A stretch of DNA of 48,215 bases from contig DAYD01000023.1 in NCBI GenBank assembly GCA_002506755.1, forward strand, positions 113,791-162,005, in the 5' to 3' direction. This DNA is from Euryarchaeota archaeon UBA462. Its GTDB lineage: Archaea > Thermoplasmatota > Poseidoniia > Poseidoniales > Thalassarchaeaceae. The position numbers and the translations under genes were made by a program. The notes below the pieces were generated by a model. That model made no database searches and was not told the origin of the DNA. It saw only the letters and a list, made by a program, of their open reading frames with translations. Below are positions 44,601 through 48,215 of the stretch, piece after piece; within the stretch, counting starts at the first letter, position 1, and every line of letters begins with the position of its first letter.

Positions 44601-45532
44601 TGCTGGCTATAGAGCAATACGAAACAGCTGAGATGAGGATTTCTGAGCTGGTTGCAGATGGTAAGCTATTGAGGACGAGGAAGGAGGAGCTAGCCAGAAT
44701 TGCCGATCAGCTGGAAGAGGAAAGAAAGACCAGACTCCTGAGTGTCTTTGACCATGTGAACAACAACTTCAGTAGAGTTTACGAAATTTTACAACCTACT
44801 GGCAGGGGTTCTCTGAAGTTGGAGAATACTGACAATCCATTCGAAGGCGGCCTTGAGATGGCCTGTGTTCCTCCCGGCAAGAGTCAGAACACAAGGAGGT
44901 CTGCACTTTCAGGTGGCGAGAAGTCAATGGCTGCTCTGGCATTAATTTTCGCAATCCAGGACTACGAGCCGAGCCCATTCTACTATTTCGATGAGGTCGA
45001 TCAAAATCTCGACCCCTTCAATTCAGAGAAGATAGCAGCCCTCTGTAGGATGAGGAGCGGGATGGCCCAGTTCATCATGGTGACTCTAAGAAAGGTCAGC
45101 CTCACGCTTGCGGACCACCATATAGGAATCACCCACGCAGGCAACGGCTGCAGCCAGAGGATAACAGACTTCGACAGGGCAGCGGCATTGGACCTTAGTG
45201 ATGAGATTGAGGCCGAGGAAAGGGCAAGAGTCGCATCAAAGGCTGATAAGGCCTCTATGCCAGACCTTCCATCTCCAGAAGAAATGCCGAGAACACCACA
45301 ACCCCTCCCATCTCCAAGAAGCATAGGGGGGCTGGCAGATAGAGCCGGCGTGGAAGTCTCTGAAAATGAGTCGGGAAGTCCGCATTCCAAAGGAACTGAG
45401 CTTAGTGCTCTCAGGGGGAGGACTGAAGATGTCACTGAGGAAATTGTCGGGGAATCGGAGCTGGAATTATCCGAGCCAAGGAAGGAAGAAAACGCAAGTC
45501 TACCAATCAATATGGGGGAAGAAAAGCAGTGA
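41615..45532 (+). CDS. smc: SMC chromosome-segregation ATPase
   Basis: Condensin core subunit, 1305 residues, longer than the usual 1150-1200. Walker A GPNGSGKS is at 31-38. The first coiled coil is followed by the hinge at about 530-675 (GTLGELATPKDPSHEEAL, then the GGV and GAMTGGS strands). The second coil leads to the C-lobe with signature LSGGEKSMAALAL from 1098 and Walker B YYFDEVD (D1126, E1127). An extra C-terminal tail of about 125 residues (from DLSDEIEAEERARV), Pro/Ser/Glu-rich, is unusual. The ATG is preceded by GAGGTGA. It overlaps scpA. A GC-rich inverted repeat lies within the C-lobe coding part (see repeat entry). Confidence 0.95.
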   Translation: MHLIRIEVENFKSFGGETLIPFEEGFTAITGPNGSGKSNCGDAIGFVLGPKSTRSLRASNVSELIFNGGKSGTPAKQMSATLVFSNKPEIDGRRRLRTDSDEVSFTRSVRLNRKGDPISSFRINGEPSSATEMRRILSEAGLRGDGYNIVLQGDVTNLATMTPHKRRGVLEQVAGVTAYDDEIRKANTQRKHVETSIETIDIFEEDQKSRLKELEKEREQALKFRQLKEDVDLARLTLEQSRHRNRKGEVNLLQNERSDYLKREKDLSDEILSSSTKLDEFDKELVKLANDLDEALGGDAKGIIEQIRKHEIDMETASDRIGDHQRAVDEARDEIQILLKESNGAVKAREAAEQGILDLRESVENAKKELEMASKGEKEARKAIQSGDRHGRDLNRALGKATEAEQAANTNFSQAQLDYDRTEQMSQIASEKLADLEQAFESAELERDDHALMGEDLEEIRPDISRDSLAKDVISLQKQEKSLVEDRDRAESRLRAKEMDLAKARARQETRASSPGSAFTLAALSKLRESGEIHGILGTLGELATPKDPSHEEALSFAFGGGLRSIVVTSDHVASKCIAWLRKNGGGRATFLPLNKLSVSRPQGRTLLVARNQGVVGFVHDLLDYDPSVEIAVRYAGRNTLVVDSMNVARENMGGVRMVTLDGSVIESSGAMTGGSASKKDRPRFDGSGAGASGIERLELAVQEADLIFSTVDGALRDLRRNQQDLRDRIHGLDNDDHSLKVRNWKSDMERAEKAVIEVRNKLKEAEKDLEICESKKLEASLVREERRLALENATETRINAAEELQSHTPDHLSELLRDAERTRTEAERTRVMSEASIETSQHQLKILSDRVSDLERQTELQQHSVSRSRKAILELEATIRSSEEELVDLRAKASQFDEEQRLLNDRRDELVEERASLRAHLEGLSQEKQNISGRLEEITVQIKQKREALEEIVSELQQAGITIPPEDSHLPTVAEAERSVQGLERRLGALGNVNMLAIEQYETAEMRISELVADGKLLRTRKEELARIADQLEEERKTRLLSVFDHVNNNFSRVYEILQPTGRGSLKLENTDNPFEGGLEMACVPPGKSQNTRRSALSGGEKSMAALALIFAIQDYEPSPFYYFDEVDQNLDPFNSEKIAALCRMRSGMAQFIMVTLRKVSLTLADHHIGITHAGNGCSQRITDFDRAAALDLSDEIEAEERARVASKADKASMPDLPSPEEMPRTPQPLPSPRSIGGLADRAGVEVSENESGSPHSKGTELSALRGRTEDVTEEIVGESELELSEPRKEENASLPINMGEEKQ
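44536..44582. repeat. 11-bp perfect inverted repeat inside smc, GC-rich island
   Basis: CGCCGAGGCGG (44536-44546) and CCGCCTCGGCG (44572-44582) are perfect complements, 25 bases apart. The island 44536-44590 is 45 of 55 G+C (82%). Its Arg codons are CGG/CGC, while the rest of smc mostly uses AGG/AGA. Counted by eye. Confidence 0.75.
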
Positions 45533-46524
45533 TATTTGGAGAGCAGATGAGGGAAGACATCGTCTCTCGTCTTCTCGATGGACAACCCAACTTGGAGACT
45601 AGCAAGTTCCTAGACCGACTAATGGAATTGTCAACACTGGAGGAGGCTGAGCATCAATTCCTCATCGATCCGTTTGATAGATCAGTCGCATTAGTATTCC
45701 AAATGTTCCAGTCTAGTGACTTAGATCCATGGGATGTAGATTTGTCTAGCTTCATAGAGATGTTCAATCAAAAGATCGACAGAGCAGAAAATATTGATCT
45801 GCCATCTTGCGGGAGGCTGATAAGGATGGCCTGGTCCATACTGAGGGGGCAGGCATCATCTCTAATACATAGGCAAGAGAATGCCCTTGATCTTGAAGAG
45901 GAAGAGATTTGGGACTTCGATGGAGGTTGGGAGGCCAACTTTGACGACTCGGAGTACAACTTCTCGGTTGGCGTGATGACCGGAGCCGCTGATGAAGCCC
46001 TCCCTGCAATCTTTGAGGGCAGAATACACCGTGGAGAGGGTCGACCAGTGACTCTGGGGGAGCTCCTAATAGGCCTCCAAGATGCAGGTAGGATCGCTGA
46101 GGAACAAAGGACCCGTGAAAGAATAGCGAAGGAGAGGAGGGAAGCTCATCAGAAGGCCAGAGAGAGGTTCAATGGCAGCCTCCATGTTGAGGATCTCGAA
46201 GGAGATCTAAGAAAGACCTGGCAAGCGATAAAATCTCGGACCTCAAACGACGGCTCAGTAGGGCTAGCAGAAGTAGCAGAAGAGCTTCTCAAGTCATCAA
46301 TCGGTAGAGCCTCAAGTCACGAAGAAGCTACAATTGAGTCCCAGGTTACTGCCTTTGTCTCAACCCTTTTCCTAACAAACAGGGGATACATTTCTCTTGA
46401 TCAGGAGGAAGGAAAAAATGGGAGGATTATGCTTGAAGATTTGTGGGGCTCATCCGGTGATTATGACGAGCTAACCGATAAACTACACCCCAAATCAAAG
46501 ATACAGGAGGTTCAAAATGTCTAA
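45529..46524 (+). CDS. scpA: Segregation and condensation protein A (kleisin)
   Basis: Kleisin that bridges the SMC head domains, about 331 residues, longer than typical ScpA (about 250). The N-terminal kleisin helix region DRSVALVFQMFQSSDLDPWD (near 49-68) and LSSFIEMFNQ follow the ScpA pattern. A helical middle is rich in acid and Arg (about 180-230). The C-terminal winged helix holds ESQVTAFVSTLFLTNRGYISL. The GTG start overlaps the smc stop as GTGA, an overlap typical of coupled translation; an ATG at 45547 is the alternative. It overlaps scpB by 8 bases. With SMC it forms the archaeal condensin. Confidence 0.9.
   Translation: MIFGEQMREDIVSRLLDGQPNLETSKFLDRLMELSTLEEAEHQFLIDPFDRSVALVFQMFQSSDLDPWDVDLSSFIEMFNQKIDRAENIDLPSCGRLIRMAWSILRGQASSLIHRQENALDLEEEEIWDFDGGWEANFDDSEYNFSVGVMTGAADEALPAIFEGRIHRGEGRPVTLGELLIGLQDAGRIAEEQRTRERIAKERREAHQKARERFNGSLHVEDLEGDLRKTWQAIKSRTSNDGSVGLAEVAEELLKSSIGRASSHEEATIESQVTAFVSTLFLTNRGYISLDQEEGKNGRIMLEDLWGSSGDYDELTDKLHPKSKIQEVQNV
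46505..46510 (+). promoter_or_regulatory. Strong Shine-Dalgarno site for scpB
   Basis: AGGAGG lies six bases before the scpB ATG and inside the end of scpA. It fixes the scpB start at 46517 and suggests independent or coupled initiation in the overlap. Confidence 0.7.
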
Positions 46525-47137
46525 TCCCGAACTAAAGACAGTCTTGGAGGCGGTACTTTTCGGTGCTGGCAGATCAATGTCTTTGGAGGAGCTCTCCGAA
46601 ATACTTGGAGAACCAAAGGGGGTCATACTTGTGGGCCTTACAGAACTAAGGAAGACGTTTGAAGAGAGAAACGGCTCTGCGCTCCAGCTTACTGATGTCT
46701 CGGGCAGGTGGATTCTTGAGGTAAGGCCAGAGCTATCTTCTTCACTACCCGAGAAATTTAGAGCAGACATCCCTCAGAGGCTTCTACCAGCAGCTGCACT
46801 TGTTGCCTACCATCAACCCATGGCCCAGTCCCAGTTGGTTGATATGCTGGGACAAAAGGCCTACGATCATGTCCGGGAATTAGCCGATGTGGGCTTATTG
46901 GATAGGAGGAGGGAAGGCCTAACCCGTCGTCTGACCACCACCAGAAGGTTCGCTGAGTATTTCGGCTGTCCAGAGATTGAGTTCCGGAAGGTGCGCGCGT
47001 GGTTTAGGGAAGAGGCTAAAAAGATGGGACTCACAAGTGCAGAGTTGGCAGCTTCTCTTGCCCCCGATGAACAGATGACGATTTCTGAGTTCTCCGAGGG
47101 CGGCGGCCCAGAGGTCGAGGCAGGAATAGAGGAATGA
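46517..47137 (+). CDS. scpB: Segregation and condensation protein B
   Basis: Winged-helix dimer protein that binds ScpA in the SMC complex, 206 residues. An N-terminal winged helix begins KTVLEAVLFGAGRSMSLEEL, the standard ScpB opening. A second winged helix (about 90-150) contains AALVAYHQPMAQSQL and KAYDHVRELADVGLL, close to ScpB's AALAIIAY-type block. A short helical tail (KVRAWFREEAKKMGL) follows. The ATG overlaps scpA by 8 bases and has a strong Shine-Dalgarno. It ends the condensin operon and converges on tatC (12 bases apart). Confidence 0.92.
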   Translation: MSNPELKTVLEAVLFGAGRSMSLEELSEILGEPKGVILVGLTELRKTFEERNGSALQLTDVSGRWILEVRPELSSSLPEKFRADIPQRLLPAAALVAYHQPMAQSQLVDMLGQKAYDHVRELADVGLLDRRREGLTRRLTTTRRFAEYFGCPEIEFRKVRAWFREEAKKMGLTSAELAASLAPDEQMTISEFSEGGGPEVEAGIEE

Positions 47138-47148
47138 AATCGGAAGCG

Positions 47149-47898
47149 TCAAAATATCCGATCGTACAGTAAAGCTAACTCAAGTAGCACCAACATCGGT
47201 CCTCCAACAAGAAAAAGAGAGATGGGGTCAGGAGGAGATATTAGTGCTCCAAGGAATAGGGCTAGGAACCATATTAAAGCTCTATTTTGGCTAATAATTT
47301 CACTGTCCATAATTTCATATTTTAGCAAATAAATGACCAATACGGGTACTTGAAAGCAAATCATTGAGGAAAAGTATAGTCCAGTTACGAAACCGACCCA
47401 TTTCTGCAGTTGCCATGTAGACTGGAGTCCCGAACTGGCCGAGTCCTCGGCTAGGTATTCCAACAGGAAAGGTATCAGAACGCCATGCGCGTAGACTAGG
47501 CCAAGACTACCTAGAATAACGACTAACAACAAGGCAAACAGTGCACCGGATGCCTTTGCCCCCATAGCAAGAGATTTCGCCGTTCTTTGTGAAGTTCCAA
47601 TCCCAATGAAAGCTATGTCGACTATGAATACCGCCAGAGTTAATCCAATTGAGACTTGTACAGCTATTCTCAGTTGCAGTAGGATTACTTCCATAGGCTG
47701 AAGGATGATGACTTGCACTCCATCTGGAACGTAGCCTTCTGCGTCCAGTAGCCATTCTATTATTTCCCCTCCGAGAGGAAAACCAGCAATTAATCCAATG
47801 ATAAACGAGGAAACATAGAGCCATTTACGAACCTCAATGTGAGCGATAATCAAGCGCCCAGTCCGGGACTCAAGAACCGCGGGCAAACCTTCTCCCAT
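47149..47898 (-). CDS. tatC: Twin-arginine translocase subunit TatC
   Basis: Core receptor of the Tat system, which exports folded proteins across the membrane. 249 residues with six hydrophobic helices. The HIEVRKWLYVSS start corresponds to the family's HLxELRxR motif. A helix with GLYFSSMICFQVPVLVIYLLKYE matches the FELP region, with Gln in place of the usual Glu. LGALISPPDPISLFLVGGPM matches the conserved tPPD.. loop. Substitution of the FELP Glu by Gln is a notable change, because this residue contributes to function in the bacterial protein. No TatA gene is visible in the window. It is upstream-adjacent to the TGS gene on the same strand, so a shared transcript is possible. Confidence 0.88.
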   Translation of the reverse strand: MGEGLPAVLESRTGRLIIAHIEVRKWLYVSSFIIGLIAGFPLGGEIIEWLLDAEGYVPDGVQVIILQPMEVILLQLRIAVQVSIGLTLAVFIVDIAFIGIGTSQRTAKSLAMGAKASGALFALLLVVILGSLGLVYAHGVLIPFLLEYLAEDSASSGLQSTWQLQKWVGFVTGLYFSSMICFQVPVLVIYLLKYEIMDSEIISQNRALIWFLALFLGALISPPDPISLFLVGGPMLVLLELALLYDRIF

Positions 47899-47941
47899 GG
47901 CCTAGGGAGGGCATCACATTGGTGAATACATCGCAAAGGGG

Positions 47942-48215
47942 TTATGACTTCCTAAGGATAATCGTCAGTAGATCTTCATCCTCCAACAAGTGATCTAATC
48001 CAACTCTCTGCCAATCAAACTTTGCACTTGGGCCCTTTACCCTAGCATATCTGAACTTCCTAAGAAAATCACGATGTAACTTGACGCAAACATCCCTAAC
48101 AGTTGAGGTGTCCTTAACAATAAGTGGCTCGATAAGATCTGCTTCCTGCCCCTGTGGTTTTAAGAAAATGGACATGAATCCTAAGTTGTCAAATATGAAG
48201 TCCTTCATCTCATCT
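47942..48215 (-). CDS. DRG-family GTPase, C-terminal TGS domain, partial
   Basis: Only the last 90 or so residues are in the window; the frame is open at base 48215, so the GTPase domain lies to the right. The TGS-domain sequence MSIFLKPQGQEADLIEPLIV, followed by STVRDVCVKLHRDFLRKFRYARV and QRVGLDHLLEDEDLLTIIL, closely matches the end of archaeal/eukaryotic DRG (developmentally regulated GTP-binding) proteins. These are ribosome-associated Obg-family GTPases acting in translation. An internal ATG at 48208 is not the real start. It lies 43 bases upstream of tatC on the same strand. Confidence 0.92.
   Translation of the reverse strand, partial: DEMKDFIFDNLGFMSIFLKPQGQEADLIEPLIVKDTSTVRDVCVKLHRDFLRKFRYARVKGPSAKFDWQRVGLDHLLEDEDLLTIILRKS

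Noticed and set aside
1..48215. Insertion sequences, prophage, CRISPR arrays or an integrated element
   Set aside because: No transposase, integrase, phage protein or regularly spaced repeat was seen; genes are closely packed housekeeping and metabolic types.

Overview
The window reads as a chromosomal piece of a euryarchaeon. Archaeal information-processing genes (RPA with its partner, RFC small subunit, pelota, GatD, a tRNA with a bulge-helix-bulge intron) sit beside a V/A-type ATPase operon and a geranylgeranyl-reductase gene. They are mixed with genes of bacterial or eukaryotic flavour: RNase PH, fused IcmF mutase, SMUG1 glycosylase, SlyD-type FKBP, and Ca-dependent PI-PLC. A mesophilic, probably marine, heterotrophic archaeon of the Thermoplasmata/Poseidoniales (Marine Group II) kind fits this mix and the very compact layout. 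That placement is inference; no rRNA or other taxonomic marker is present. I see no insertion sequence, prophage, CRISPR or rRNA. No gene-free stretch exceeds 300 bases; the longest are about 10206-10434 and 33421-33621, where I see no gene.

Layout. 1-2476 (-): start of an A/V-ATPase operon (subunits H and I; the rest lies left of the window). 2544-5407: a UbiE-like methyltransferase facing a geranylgeranyl-reductase-family flavoprotein and a polyprenyl diphosphate synthase, plausibly lipid or quinone side-chain metabolism. 5498-6559: a hydroxymethylbilane-synthase relative that has lost its catalytic residues. 6661-10205: a triple-SAP protein facing the translationally coupled RPA / RPA-associated pair. 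10435-11919: mogA/moaB coupled to a bacterial-type RNase PH, whose stop codon touches a convergent tRNA-Phe gene. 12031-15801: a 1256-residue polytopic membrane protein of unknown function. 15827-19852: cold-shock protein, endonuclease IV, a degenerate PfkB-like protein, pelota and divergent aroE. 19865-22999 (-): acyl-CoA carboxylase carboxyltransferase, gatD and an intron-containing tRNA-Met. 23109-27666: membrane protein, rfcS, panB, and an amino-acid permease fused to an EF-hand pair.

27745-31562: SlyD-like FKBP and a PI-PLC-like lipoprotein. Then comes a three-gene minus-strand operon whose catalytic and inactive LigB-type subunits and RidA protein match the layout of a 2-aminophenol 1,6-dioxygenase plus aminomuconate deaminase. 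31644-34820: small membrane protein, PAP2/Aur1-like membrane enzyme, YbaK deacylase and SMUG1. 34887-41474: acyl-CoA ligase, LysE exporter, membrane protein, and fused acyl-CoA mutase IcmF. 41615-47137: a complete smc-scpA-scpB condensin operon. 47149-48215 (-): tatC and the TGS end of a DRG-type GTPase.

Working together: FadD-type ligase, biotin-dependent carboxyltransferase and IcmF point to fatty-acid and branched-chain/propionyl-CoA catabolism. The amino-acid transporters and the ring-cleavage module fit scavenging of protein and aromatic amines. RPA, RFC, SMC-ScpAB, endonuclease IV and SMUG1 form a dense replication and repair content. The most interesting items are the aminophenol-type ring-cleavage module, the EF-hand permease, the catalytically dead HemC relative, the giant membrane protein, and an 82% GC, 11-bp-armed inverted repeat buried in smc.
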